Below, piece after piece: positions 16,834 to 26,124 of a stretch of DNA of 64,000 bases. A program made the translations under genes and the position numbers. Under the pieces are notes generated by a model that made no database searches, was not told the origin of the DNA, and saw nothing but the letters and a program-made list of their open reading frames with translations. Numbering within the stretch: the stretch's first letter is position 1; each line of letters opens with the position of its first letter. Origin of the DNA: Archangium gephyra (GTDB lineage Bacteria; Myxococcota; Myxococcia; Myxococcales; Myxococcaceae); contig QFQP01000027.1 of assembly GCA_003243425.1 (NCBI GenBank), forward strand, positions 1-64,000, given 5' to 3'.

Positions 16834-17253
16834 ATGAAACCCGCGCCCATCGCCCTCGTGTTGTCGTTCGCGCTCACGTCCTGCGGTCAGGTCTGCACGG
16901 AGGTCGGCTGCACCCAGACGGTGCGCTTCGTGCTCCCCGGTGAAGCGGCGATGAAGTTCGAAGAGGGCCCCGCGCTGGTGCGCACGTGCATCAACGGCGT
17001 GTGCTGGGACGCGAGCTCCGGCGACACCGCTTCGCTCGACGTCTTCTACGACGCGACCAGCCGCGTGTTGCAGGTGCGGCACGCGGTGAACTTCAACGGC
17101 GACGCGGCCGACGTCTCGCTCACGGTCTCGCGTGACGGCACCGAGCTCTTCGCCAGCGCGTGGAACGACGTAGACTTCGCGGTCGACATGCCCAACGGCC
17201 CTTCATGCCCCCCGACGTGCCGGAGCGCCGGGCCCCTGACGTTCCCCGAATGA
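16834..17253 (+). CDS. Tandem-paralogue lipoprotein 1
   Basis: A 139-residue predicted lipoprotein with acceptor Cys17 (A-L-T-S-C). It is the first of three adjacent paralogues sharing C-x(4-5)-C near the mature N-terminus, a V-R-x-C-x-(D/N)-G-x-C motif, an L-T-V-S/T-R-D-G strand, and a C-terminal P-N-G-x-x-C-x-P-x-C-x-x-A-G-P-L motif. The conserved Cys pairs suggest two disulfides in a small beta-rich domain. The family is unknown to me. I chose ATG 16834 rather than GTG 16825. Its stop overlaps the next start (ATGA), so the three are translationally coupled. Confidence 0.8.
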   Translation: MKPAPIALVLSFALTSCGQVCTEVGCTQTVRFVLPGEAAMKFEEGPALVRTCINGVCWDASSGDTASLDVFYDATSRVLQVRHAVNFNGDAADVSLTVSRDGTELFASAWNDVDFAVDMPNGPSCPPTCRSAGPLTFPE

Positions 17254-17669
17254 CGCGACTTCTCTCCCTCGTGACCGCAGCCGTGCTCCTGGCCAGCTGC
17301 AACCCCTGCAACGCGCTGTGCGTCGGGCAGCTCAAGTTCGTGCTCAGTGAAGCTGAAGCCACCGACTTCACGGCGATGCCCTCGAGCGCGCGCGTGTGCG
17401 TCGACGGCACGTGCTTCGAGCGCAGCAGCGAGCTGTTGATCAACGGTGGCTCGCTCGCCGATTCGTGGGACGCGCCGACGCGCACCCTGAGCGTGCGCAA
17501 CGACCTCCAACCGAAGGCCGCCACGGGGAAGGTCACCTTCACGCTCGAGCGCGACGGCACACAGGTCTTTCGTCACGCGTGGGAGAACGTCGAGTTCCGC
17601 GAGTACTCGCCGAACGGCGACGCGTGCGGGCCGGTGTGCTTCGCCGCAGGACCGCTGAGCTCGCCATGA
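17250..17669 (+). CDS. Tandem-paralogue lipoprotein 2
   Basis: A 139-residue predicted lipoprotein with acceptor Cys17 after V-L-L-A-S. It has the same pattern as its neighbours: V-R/V-C-V-D-G-T-C-F in the middle, K-V-T-F-T-L-E-R-D-G, and P-N-G-D-A-C-G-P-V-C-F-A-A-G-P-L at the end. ATG 17250 overlaps the previous stop by four bases (ATGA), and its own stop overlaps the next start in the same way. The function is unknown; a small envelope-anchored binding domain is a reasonable guess. Confidence 0.8.
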   Translation: MTRLLSLVTAAVLLASCNPCNALCVGQLKFVLSEAEATDFTAMPSSARVCVDGTCFERSSELLINGGSLADSWDAPTRTLSVRNDLQPKAATGKVTFTLERDGTQVFRHAWENVEFREYSPNGDACGPVCFAAGPLSSP

Positions 17670-18064
17670 AGCGCCTGACCATCGTGTTGGTGTCGTCGCT
17701 GGTGGCGTCGTGCGGCCGCGAGTGCACGCTCAGAGGCTGCGTCGACACCATCGAGTTCGTGTTCGCCGAGGCACAGGTCGCGCATGTCGTCGACGGAGCC
17801 ACCGTGCGCGTGTGCGTCGACGACGCGTGTCTCGACCACACCATCGGCACCACCACGCTCTACGACGCGGGCCTGCGCCGCCTCCAGGTGCTGCAGGGAG
17901 AACCCGCCGCAGGCACCACCGCGAAGGTCACCCTCACGCTCACCCGCGAAGGCCGTGAACGCCTCCGCCGCGAGTGGCCCGACGTCACCTTCAGCAGCGT
18001 CGAACCCAACGGGCCCGTGTGCGGCCCGACGTGTCACGCCGCCGGGCCCCTGCCCGTCGAGTAA
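17666..18064 (+). CDS. Tandem-paralogue lipoprotein 3
   Basis: A 132-residue predicted lipoprotein with acceptor Cys16 (S-L-V-A-S-C). It carries V-R-V-C-V-D-D-A-C-L, K-V-T-L-T-L-T-R-E-G and P-N-G-P-V-C-G-P-T-C-H-A-A-G-P-L, matching copies 1 and 2. Start ATG 17666 overlaps the previous stop (ATGA). It closes the three-gene operon; 46 bases later a separate gene starts on the same strand. Divergence between the copies is considerable outside the Cys motifs, so the duplication is old. Confidence 0.8.
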   Translation: MKRLTIVLVSSLVASCGRECTLRGCVDTIEFVFAEAQVAHVVDGATVRVCVDDACLDHTIGTTTLYDAGLRRLQVLQGEPAAGTTAKVTLTLTREGRERLRREWPDVTFSSVEPNGPVCGPTCHAAGPLPVE

Positions 18065-18110
18065 CTCTTTCACTTGAATCACACCCGTCAGCCGGGCACT
18101 GATTGGTGCC

Positions 18111-18680
18111 GTGTCAGCAGAAGTCAGCGGTCGTGCATTCCTCGGCATCATCAAACACGTCAAAGAGACGTACGGCGCGAACGCACTCCATGAGCTGCTG
18201 CCCACCCTGCCGCCAGCGACGCAGAAGGTGTTCGGCGGGCGAATTCTCCACGCCACCTGGTACCCGTACGAGGCCTACATCGGCCTGTTGAAGGCGCTGG
18301 CGCAGAAGTACGGCAACGGTTCGTCGGACTATTGCCGCGAGCTGGGAGCTGCGTCGGGCACGCGTGACATCAACACCGTGTTCCGCATCTACCTGGCCAT
18401 CGCCAGCACCGAGCGGCTCATTCGCAGCTGCACCAAGGTGTGGTCGAGCTACTACCGGAACGCGGGCACCATGGAGGCCATGTCGTGGGCGCCCGAAGAG
18501 ACCCTGCTGCGCATTTCTGATTTTCCAGACATGGCGCCCGAGCACTGCCGGCTGATGGAGGGCTGGATGATCACGACCATGAACGTGCTCGGCGCCGACG
18601 TCATCGATGGCCACGAGTCGATGTGCATGTCGACCGGCGGCGCGGCGCACGAGTTCAAGTGCCGGTGGAAGAAGCGCTGA
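18111..18680 (+). CDS. Uncharacterised protein with V4R-like C-terminal pattern
   Basis: A 189-residue protein starting with GTG at 18111 (no good ATG near the start of the conserved-looking sequence). The C-terminal 50 residues have the spacing G-(A)-D-V-I-D-G-H-E-S-M-C-M-S-T-G-G-A-A-H-E-F-K-C-x-W, reminiscent of the G-x-C-x-F-x-W ending of V4R/heme-NO-binding-like domains. The N-terminal part is helical. No catalytic residues are evident. Its 3' end overlaps the convergent 326-residue gene by 26 bases. The family assignment is weak. Confidence 0.6.
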   Translation: MSAEVSGRAFLGIIKHVKETYGANALHELLPTLPPATQKVFGGRILHATWYPYEAYIGLLKALAQKYGNGSSDYCRELGAASGTRDINTVFRIYLAIASTERLIRSCTKVWSSYYRNAGTMEAMSWAPEETLLRISDFPDMAPEHCRLMEGWMITTMNVLGADVIDGHESMCMSTGGAAHEFKCRWKKR

Positions 18681-19635
18681 CCGCGTCGGCTTCGTGGTCG
18701 GCGTCGAGCGCCGTCGCGTAGACGGTGACGCCGTCGAAGTTCTTCCGAAGGGCCGCCGCGAGCTCTCTGGTGAACTCGCGCGCGCGGTCGTACTGGCCGT
18801 CGCTCCACAACAGTTGGTTGGCGCGAACGCACAACGCGAGCAGCGACGCGCCGTCGACGTGAAGCTCGGCGAGCTCAGCGGGGTTGAACTCGCCGCGCTG
18901 CGCTTCGGTGCCGAGCGCGAATGAAGGCGGCAACAGGCGGTTGTACGCCTCCTCGTCGAGCACGACGGCGAGGTGCGTGAACGGCGGCTGCTTCGCCAGC
19001 AGGTCCGTCACTTCGCGCAACCAGAGCTCACGAATCGAAGGCAGCAGGGTCTCGAGCGATTCATCGCTGCGCGGCCGCCGCCAGATTTCGCTCGGCCCCT
19101 GCGCGTACACCGCATGAATGGCTTCGAGCGCGTCGCCGCTCCACGTGAGCGCCCACGAGTGCCCCCAGTTCTCGACGTCGACGCGGAGCAACTGGGCGCC
19201 GCTCCACACGTAGCGCTCGCGGCCGAGCTTCTTCGCGCGTACGGCGTACTTCTCGTGCATGACGAGCCGCGAGCCCTCGAACGTGTAGCGGTCGACGTTC
19301 ATCGCCGCGCCCCTGGCGTCGAAGCGATAGCCGGTGACCACGTCGCCTTCGCGCGCGAACACCTCGTCTTCGTGCCAGCGCTTCAGAAAGCCGCTCCAAC
19401 GACGAATGCGCGTCACTTCGCCGTTCGCGTCGAACGAGTACAGCAGCGCGTCAGCGGTGACTTCAGGTTGCGCCGCGAGCTTTCGGCCACGCGAGTGCTG
19501 GTGCCGTTCGAACCACAGGGGCTCATGGCTCAGCAGCCAGTGCGTCGCCCACTGCTGGGAAACGGTGCGGGCGTCGGCGTCGGCGATCGCTACCGCGGCG
19601 TCAGCGCGTTCAGCCAACGCCGCCAGCGGTTCCAT
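18655..19635 (-). CDS. Uncharacterised protein, third gene of the lethal-factor-like protease operon
   Basis: A 326-residue protein of unknown family. The N-terminal third contains strand-rich sequence (for example L-L-Y-S-F-D-A-N-G-E-V-T-R-I, G-Y-R-F-D-A-R-G) resembling short RHS/YD-like hairpins. The C-terminal half is helical. There is no signal peptide, and it is acidic overall. ATG 19635 shares one base with the stop of the 67-residue gene (TGATG). Tight coupling to a probable protease toxin makes an accessory or immunity role possible, but there is no direct evidence. Confidence 0.7.
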   Translation of the reverse strand: MEPLAALAERADAAVAIADADARTVSQQWATHWLLSHEPLWFERHQHSRGRKLAAQPEVTADALLYSFDANGEVTRIRRWSGFLKRWHEDEVFAREGDVVTGYRFDARGAAMNVDRYTFEGSRLVMHEKYAVRAKKLGRERYVWSGAQLLRVDVENWGHSWALTWSGDALEAIHAVYAQGPSEIWRRPRSDESLETLLPSIRELWLREVTDLLAKQPPFTHLAVVLDEEAYNRLLPPSFALGTEAQRGEFNPAELAELHVDGASLLALCVRANQLLWSDGQYDRAREFTRELAAALRKNFDGVTVYATALDADHEADAVSASSTGT

Positions 19636-19838
19636 CAATCGAAGGGAGGAACGGGCTTCACTTCGCCAATCTTGATACCGCCAAGATGGTCGAACACCTT
19701 CTTGTAGTTCACGTCGTCGGGCGCGTAGGTGACGACCGAGTCGCCCACCATGCCGCCGGGGCCCTCGGCGCGGAGCATGAGCTCGAGCACGCCGTCGGGC
19801 CGCAAGGTGGCGCTGCCGATTGATTTCTGGGTGCTCAT
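19635..19838 (-). CDS. Small conserved-looking protein between the protease and the 326-residue gene
   Basis: A 67-residue protein. It has a strand-rich N-terminus (G-S-A-T-L-R-P-D-G-V-L-E-L-M-L-R-A-E-G) and a C-terminal segment Y-K-K-V-F-D-H-L-G-G-I-K-I-G-E-V-K-P-V-P-P-F. It looks like a short soluble protein family seen in myxobacteria, with no known function. ATG 19838 overlaps the stop of the upstream protease gene by four bases (ATGA), and its stop overlaps the next start. Size and position would suit an adaptor, chaperone or antitoxin (inference). Confidence 0.75.
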   Translation of the reverse strand: MSTQKSIGSATLRPDGVLELMLRAEGPGGMVGDSVVTYAPDDVNYKKVFDHLGGIKIGEVKPVPPFD

Positions 19839-21358
19839 GACGCGTTCTCCGGGCGGTACTGCTGCTGCCAGTAGCCCATCAATGCCGGGAAACGTCTGGC
19901 GCCGTCACCATTGGGGTCACCAGACAGGTAGATGGCGAGCGATTCGGCATACGCCTCCGAGGCGCCGGCTTCACCGGCCTGCGTGTAGTACGGCAACAGC
20001 TGCCCGCCGCCGAGGTCGCGCTGGTACGCCGCCTGGAACTCGTCGTTGTTCTTGCTCGGGTAGTTGCGCGCAGCGTCGACGGCGTGGCCGACCTCGTGGG
20101 CCACCAGGCTGACCGAGCCGTGGTTGTGACCGAGCGGCGGAACTTCGCGACCGCCACCGGGCGCCGCGCGCGTGGCGACCACCACTTCCTTCTGCGAGGG
20201 CATGTACGCGCCGGGCACGTCGTTCCACGTGCGGCCGGGCGCCCAACCGCGCGGCTGCACCCCGCGCAGGGTCGGCTCGGCGTCGACCACCGAATCACGG
20301 CAGGCGACGACCTTGATGCCCGCGCGCTGGAGGTCGCGCAGCTGGTCGAGCGGCAGCTTCGCCACTTCGCTGCGCACCGCGGCGATGTCGGCTTCGTTGG
20401 TGTCGGTGCCGCGACCCACGGTGATGCGCGCGGCGATCGCCGCACGCTCGGCCGCGTCACCGAAGGCGGCGTTGGCCGCGATGGTGGTGGGGCGCACCGG
20501 AGTGTCGGTGTGCACCTCCGGGCCGTGGTCGTGGTCGTGAACTTCCGGCTGCGCGATGACCTCGGGCTGCGGCGTGACGTCGACGCGCGGGCGCGGCGTG
20601 ATGGTGGGGCGCGTGATTTCGCTGGGCCCGGTGTCGGTGACGATGCCCGTGGGCTTTCCGGTGAGGCCGAGCGAGGTCTGCGTCTGACGACCGGCGTCGC
20701 CGTCGACCTGAAGGCCGCGCGCACGCTGGTAGTTCTCGACCGCGCGCTCGGTCGCCGCGTCGTACGAACCGGTCACGCGAACGTTCTGACCGTTTTCGCG
20801 CAGCCGGGTCTGCAGCCGCGAGACGTCGTCGCCCGACATGCCGCGCTTGAGCGTGCGCCCGGTGAACTCCGGTGCGGCGCGCGCCGTGACGCTCGACAGG
20901 CCCAGCTCACGCAGCGTGTTGCGGCCCGCGTCGCCATCGACGGTGAGCTGGCGGCTGCGCTGGAACGACTCGACGGCGCGTTCCGTGGCCGCGTCGTAGG
21001 TGCCGGTGGTGGGCGCCGAGAAGCCGAGCTCCTTCAGGCGATGCTGCAGCTGACGGACATCGGCGCCCTCCATGCCCCGCTTCATGGTGCGCGCCGCGGC
21101 CTGAGGAGCCGGCTGCGCGTTCATCAGGTCGCGCGCCGAGACGACGGGCGCATCACTGCGCAGCTGCGCCGACGGAGGCGCGATGGACGGACGCGGCGCG
21201 GTGCCGCTCTTCCAACCATCGTTGGGTTTGTCGGCGGGAGCAGTCCACCCGGTGGGGCGGCTCGGAGAAGGTGCAGGCGGCTTCGCCTGCGCTTCTGCTT
21301 CCAACTTCGACTTCGGGACGACGACCGGGGCCGCGCGCTCACTGACTCGAGAACTCAT
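19835..21358 (-). CDS. Peptidoglycan-binding, anthrax-lethal-factor-like zinc metalloprotease without signal peptide
   Basis: A 507-residue protein. Residues 1-88 are a disordered Pro/Ala/Ser-rich tail without a signal peptide. Two PG_binding_1 domains follow (about 90-153 and 166-231; each has the repeated Y-D-A-A-T-E-R-A-V-E motif). A linker with a His/Asp-rich stretch (H-D-H-D-H) is next, then a C-terminal protease domain. The zinc motif H-E-V-G-H is at 421-425. A further Glu 47 or 51 residues downstream (E468/E472 in S-E-A-Y-A-E-S) and an upstream Tyr (L-P-Y-Y) match the spacing of the anthrax lethal factor catalytic domain. It probably binds cell wall and cleaves proteins. It leads a coupled three-gene operon. 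An upstream alternative start exists at 21388. Confidence 0.82.
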   Translation of the reverse strand: MSSRVSERAAPVVVPKSKLEAEAQAKPPAPSPSRPTGWTAPADKPNDGWKSGTAPRPSIAPPSAQLRSDAPVVSARDLMNAQPAPQAAARTMKRGMEGADVRQLQHRLKELGFSAPTTGTYDAATERAVESFQRSRQLTVDGDAGRNTLRELGLSSVTARAAPEFTGRTLKRGMSGDDVSRLQTRLRENGQNVRVTGSYDAATERAVENYQRARGLQVDGDAGRQTQTSLGLTGKPTGIVTDTGPSEITRPTITPRPRVDVTPQPEVIAQPEVHDHDHGPEVHTDTPVRPTTIAANAAFGDAAERAAIAARITVGRGTDTNEADIAAVRSEVAKLPLDQLRDLQRAGIKVVACRDSVVDAEPTLRGVQPRGWAPGRTWNDVPGAYMPSQKEVVVATRAAPGGGREVPPLGHNHGSVSLVAHEVGHAVDAARNYPSKNNDEFQAAYQRDLGGGQLLPYYTQAGEAGASEAYAESLAIYLSGDPNGDGARRFPALMGYWQQQYRPENAS

Positions 21359-21664
21359 CGCTGGCCGCAGCCAAGCACAGCGCTGCACTCCGCGTCGTCA
21401 CAGGCACGCTCCGAAAATATGAGCAGCACAGCGCAGATTTCTTGAAACCTACGTGTGCCCACCTGTCGCTTTCTCGAAGCGTGAGAGACGTTGGAAAGCC
21501 GTGAGCCATGCGACAGGCCCGCTCCACGTTTCTCGAGAGGCGTACAACCGGCAGGAAACTACCGATTGAATGACACTTCAGCCACTTGCTCGGCGTGGCG
21601 GGGCCCGCAAAGCAAAACGGCGCCGGTGAAACGCACCGACGCCGTCGCAGACTTCAGAGGTTGA
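21359..21664. other. Intergenic region between atpC and the protease gene
   Basis: About 306 bases with no gene. The left end holds the atpC terminator. The right part must contain the protease promoter; a short AT-rich patch (21411-21425, reading CATATTTT on the minus strand) is a possible -10, but no good -35 is seen. Two TCTCGA-containing patches (about 21473 and 21531) are present without obvious meaning. Confidence 0.5.
21611..21645 (-). terminator. Rho-independent terminator of atpDC
   Basis: A 12-bp stem (21617-21628 paired with 21634-21645, one G-U type mismatch) with a 5-base loop, followed on the minus strand by a short T tract (TTTTGCT). It starts 20 bases after the atpC stop. Confidence 0.8.
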
Positions 21665-22072
21665 TCAGCGCTTGCCCTGCGCCACTTCGATGCGGCGCTG
21701 CTCACGCTTGATGACCACGCGCTGTTCTTCGGCGCGGAGGTCGGTCACCTCGAAGCCCTTCAACCGGGTCTCGGCTTCGACGATGCGCTTGTTCGCCGCG
21801 GCGACGTCGATGGCCGAAGCCAGCTCCGCCGAATCAGCCAACACACGCACCGCGGTGGGGCCGGCTTCGACGAAGCCGCCGGTCACGAAGTACACGGTGG
21901 TCGTCGCGCCATCACGCACGGTCAACGGCCCCGGCTGCATGACGGAGAGGTACGGCGTGTGGCCCGGGCGCACGCCGAACAGGCCGTCGGCACCGGGAGC
22001 AATCACCTCGTCAGCCTGGAGCGACGCCAGGCGGCGCTCGGGGGTGACGATCTCGACGTTCAGCTTGGCCAT
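21665..22072 (-). CDS. atpC: ATP synthase F1 epsilon subunit
   Basis: A 135-residue subunit of the F1 sector, which couples the rotor to the catalytic head and can inhibit ATP hydrolysis. The N-terminal beta-sandwich is typical (V-E-I-V-T-P-E-R-R-L, G-A-D-G-L-F-G-V-R-P-G-H-T-P-Y), followed by a helical hairpin of about 50 residues. It lies three bases after atpD and is followed by a clear terminator, so it ends the transcription unit. Confidence 0.95.
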   Translation of the reverse strand: MAKLNVEIVTPERRLASLQADEVIAPGADGLFGVRPGHTPYLSVMQPGPLTVRDGATTTVYFVTGGFVEAGPTAVRVLADSAELASAIDVAAANKRIVEAETRLKGFEVTDLRAEEQRVVIKREQRRIEVAQGKR

Positions 22073-22075
22073 CGC

Positions 22076-23575
<1,500 letters not shown>

Positions 23576-23692
23576 GGCGGCCGCGCGCGTAGCATCGGGT
23601 CTATGGCCCTGCAACATGGATCAGAGGGCCGCCAGAAGCCCCGCTAACGGTGCCATGTCAGCACCCGCTGCCCTGCCCGTCGGCTCGGGCGA

Positions 23693-24430
23693 ATGATCTA
23701 CGGAGACCAGAAATCGCGCGTGATGGCGCGCTCGATTCTCCCGTCGCGGTACCGGGGCGCGGCGCGCGACCGGGCGTTCATTCACCGGCACGCGCGACAC
23801 GAAATCCGCCAGACCCTGCGCGGCCTCACCGTCGACGCGTGGGAAGAAGGCGTGGAGTTCGCCGAGGCCACCTGGCGGCGCATCAGCTGGTTCGTGACCG
23901 AGCGTCGCGGCGCCGACAAGCTCAACCACTTCCACCGCTGGGCCTACGAGCGCACGTGGGAGCTGCCGAAAGCGGAGCGGGTCGATGCCATTCGTGGCGT
24001 GCTGCCTGACGGGCTCATCGGCGACCACGCGCTGGATCACCTCGAGCGCGACCGCCGCCTCTCGGTCGACCCCACGCGCCAGCGCTGGGTGAAGCAGCCG
24101 CTGCTGCTCGACCGCGGCGAGCTGGCGCAACTCCTCCGCAAGCTCGTCACCCTGCCCGACGCCGTTCGTCTGCTGCACCGCTGCCTCAAGACCGCGACGC
24201 GCTCGCTCGACGGCAAGACGTACACCTGCAGGCCGCTGCGGCTGCTCGGCGCGCACGACGTGCTGCGCTTTCTTGACGACGCCCAGCTGCACCGCGTGAC
24301 CCGCTTCGTGGTCGACGACTTCGCGCGCGTGTTCAAGACCACCGAAGACCCGCGCCGCGCCTGCGTGGCCGCCAGCCTCTGCGTGGAGCTCCCCCCGGTC
24401 GACTGGCGCGCCGTGCAGGTGCCGGGCTGA
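23693..24430 (+). CDS. Conserved hypothetical basic protein
   Basis: A 245-residue soluble protein, rich in Arg, Leu and Asp. No domain is recognised. The N-terminus reads M-I-Y-G-D-Q-K-S-R-V-M-A-R-S-I-L-P-S-R and is followed by several amphipathic helices with conserved-looking Trp (A-W-E-E-G, T-W-R-R-I-S-W). It seems similar to proteins known only from myxobacteria, but I recall no function. It is divergent from atpD. ATG 23693 was chosen; ATG 23723 is a possible internal start. Confidence 0.65.
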   Translation: MIYGDQKSRVMARSILPSRYRGAARDRAFIHRHARHEIRQTLRGLTVDAWEEGVEFAEATWRRISWFVTERRGADKLNHFHRWAYERTWELPKAERVDAIRGVLPDGLIGDHALDHLERDRRLSVDPTRQRWVKQPLLLDRGELAQLLRKLVTLPDAVRLLHRCLKTATRSLDGKTYTCRPLRLLGAHDVLRFLDDAQLHRVTRFVVDDFARVFKTTEDPRRACVAASLCVELPPVDWRAVQVPG

Positions 24431-24462
24431 TTCGAGCCGCCCCGCGAGCACTCGAAGTCAAA

Positions 24463-24496
24463 CGCCGCCGCCACGAAGCCTCTCGCAGCGGCGGCG
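24463..24496. terminator. GC-rich hairpin between convergent genes
   Basis: A perfect 9-bp inverted repeat (CGCCGCCGC / GCGGCGGCG) with a 16-base loop, in the 90-base gap between two convergent genes. There is no T tract on either side, so it is a weak or factor-assisted terminator at best. Confidence 0.4.
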
Positions 24497-24520
24497 CTCG
24501 GACTGTCGTTCAAGGCTGCT

Positions 24521-25447
24521 TCAGCGGGCCGTCACGGTGTTCGGCGGCTTGATGACGATCTCCACGCGGCGGTTGTTGGCGCGACCTTCAGCCGAGGTGT
24601 TGTCGGCGATCGGCCGCTGCTTGCCGTAGCCCACCGAGGTGATGTCTTCCGGCGGCACGCCCTTGCTCACGAGGTAGTCGCGAACGGCCTGCGCGCGCCG
24701 CTCGGAGAGGGCCTGATTGCTGGCCTCGCCGCCCACCGAGTCGGTGTGGCCTTCGACCACGAAGCCCGACGACTCGGCCTTCTGCAGCGCCACGGCGACC
24801 TCGTCGAGCTTGGTGCGCGCCCCGGCCAGCAGCGTCGCCTGATTGCTGGTGAAGAGCACCGCGCCCGAGAGCGTCAGCACGATGCCGCGGGCCTCGCGCT
24901 TGGTGGAGGCGACGCGCGCCAGCTCATCGGCGACCGACTGCGCCTTCTTCTCGGCCTCGGCGCGCGCCTGCCGCTCCTTCTCGAGCTCCTCCGACGTCTT
25001 CGCGAGCGCTTCGTCACGCTTGCGGATCTCTTCGGCCGTCATGCGCTCGTTGTCCTTCATCGCCAGCTTGCTCTGCTCGAGCTGCTTCTGGGTCTCGGCG
25101 AGCGACTGCTCGGTCTGCTTCATGCGCGAGTTGACGAGCTTGTTCTTCTGCGCGACCGCCAGCTCGCTCGAAGCCTTCGCGTTCGCGAGCTCGACCTTGC
25201 GGAGCGCGAGGTACGCGAAGTCGCGCGTCTCTTCGCCTTCAGGGTCTTCGCCGTACGCCTCGTTGGCTACGTCGAGCGCCTTCTTCGCGTCGTACAGCCC
25301 CGCGGGGTTCTGCTGCGCGGTGGGGCTCTTCATCGCCGCTTCGTACTGCGCACGCGCAGACACGAGTTCCTTGGGCGGTTCGACGGTGGCGCAACCCGCG
25401 CCGAGAATGAAGGCGGCCGACAGCGAAGCGATGAGTTTCGTTTTCAT
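24521..25447 (-). CDS. OmpA-family peptidoglycan-associated lipoprotein
   Basis: A 308-residue predicted lipoprotein with acceptor Cys19 (L-G-A-G-C). Residues about 30-195 include a long charged coiled coil (Lys/Glu/Ala/Gln-rich). The C-terminal 110 residues form an OmpA domain with the diaminopimelate-binding landmarks V-E-G-H-T-D-S-V-G, L-S-E-R-R-A-Q-A-V and N-N-R-R-V-E-I. It should tether the outer membrane to peptidoglycan through a helical stalk. The start has GAGGA 13 bases upstream. It follows the DUF4398 lipoprotein by 11 bases, a common pairing. Confidence 0.93.
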   Translation of the reverse strand: MKTKLIASLSAAFILGAGCATVEPPKELVSARAQYEAAMKSPTAQQNPAGLYDAKKALDVANEAYGEDPEGEETRDFAYLALRKVELANAKASSELAVAQKNKLVNSRMKQTEQSLAETQKQLEQSKLAMKDNERMTAEEIRKRDEALAKTSEELEKERQARAEAEKKAQSVADELARVASTKREARGIVLTLSGAVLFTSNQATLLAGARTKLDEVAVALQKAESSGFVVEGHTDSVGGEASNQALSERRAQAVRDYLVSKGVPPEDITSVGYGKQRPIADNTSAEGRANNRRVEIVIKPPNTVTAR

Positions 25448-25458
25448 GACGTGGTTCC

Positions 25459-25806
25459 TCACTGAGCCGACGTGGAGGTGGTGGAATCGATGAGCTGCTG
25501 AACTTCCGCCTGGGTCTTCGAGTCACGCGTCAACGCGAGCGCGAGCTCGGCGTCGGCCTGGGCCCGGAGCAGCATCATCTGCGCGCGCCGCTTTTCTCCG
25601 TCCTTCTCGAGCTGCTGCGCCTTCGCGAGCTGGTCCTTCGCGAACTGAATGTGGAGCGCCGCGTTCGGAACCTGGTTGGCGCCCATTTCTTCTGCCGCGC
25701 GAATGGGCGACTCGACCTTGCCCATGTCGGCATCGATGGGCCGCGTGTGGGCGCACGCCGAGAGCAGGCCGGCGACCGCGACCGACGCGAAGAACAAACG
25801 TTTCAT
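25459..25806 (-). CDS. DUF4398-type lipoprotein
   Basis: A 115-residue predicted lipoprotein with acceptor Cys18 (G-L-L-S-A-C). The mature part has the DUF4398 pattern: paired helices with A-L-H-I-Q-F-A-K-D-Q-L-A-K-A-Q-Q-L and A-Q-A-D-A-E-L-A-L-A-L. A strong AAGGAG site precedes ATG 25806. DUF4398 proteins are usually next to OmpA-like genes, as here, and probably form a stalk with them in the periplasm. It is the first gene of the two-gene operon. Confidence 0.88.
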   Translation of the reverse strand: MKRLFFASVAVAGLLSACAHTRPIDADMGKVESPIRAAEEMGANQVPNAALHIQFAKDQLAKAQQLEKDGEKRRAQMMLLRAQADAELALALTRDSKTQAEVQQLIDSTTSTSAQ

Positions 25807-26124
25807 GTGAGCGACTCCTTGAAGAGAGAAGCGCTGGATTGCGCAGGGGGTGCGGGCAAGCACTGCAGCGGCCTTGCCACGGAAAAACCCAATAATCTCA
25901 AAGCGTTAAATCCGTATTGACCCACGTAAACGCCACACTGGGCCCAACGGCGCCTCATGTGGCGAAACGCGTTTAAGCGGCATGGGCCGGCGACCACCTG
26001 ATCGAACGAGACGAAATGCCCCACTTCCACTGGCGCAATGGCCTACTGCTCGGTATCTCTCCGGGCCGGGGCTAATCGCCCCGCTATCAGCCGCTCATTG
26101 TTTTCAATAGGTTGCGTCGAGTCG
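25807..26124. other. Divergent promoter region between the DUF4398 lipoprotein and the ABC operon
   Basis: About 318 bases without a gene. The interval at 25870-25945 is notably AT-richer than the surroundings and probably holds the lipoprotein promoter, but no -35/-10 pair is convincing. Two similar motifs (aaagcgttaaatccg and aaacgcgtttaagcg) occur about 60 bases apart. Near 26069-26083 there is a 5-bp hairpin (GGGGC TAATC GCCCC), then an AT-rich TTGTTTTCAATAG just before the ABC gene. Confidence 0.5.

Noticed and set aside
26069..26083. Small GGGGC/GCCCC hairpin upstream of the ABC gene as a terminator or riboswitch
   Set aside because: The stem is only 5 bp, there is no T tract, and no riboswitch-like conserved core is visible.
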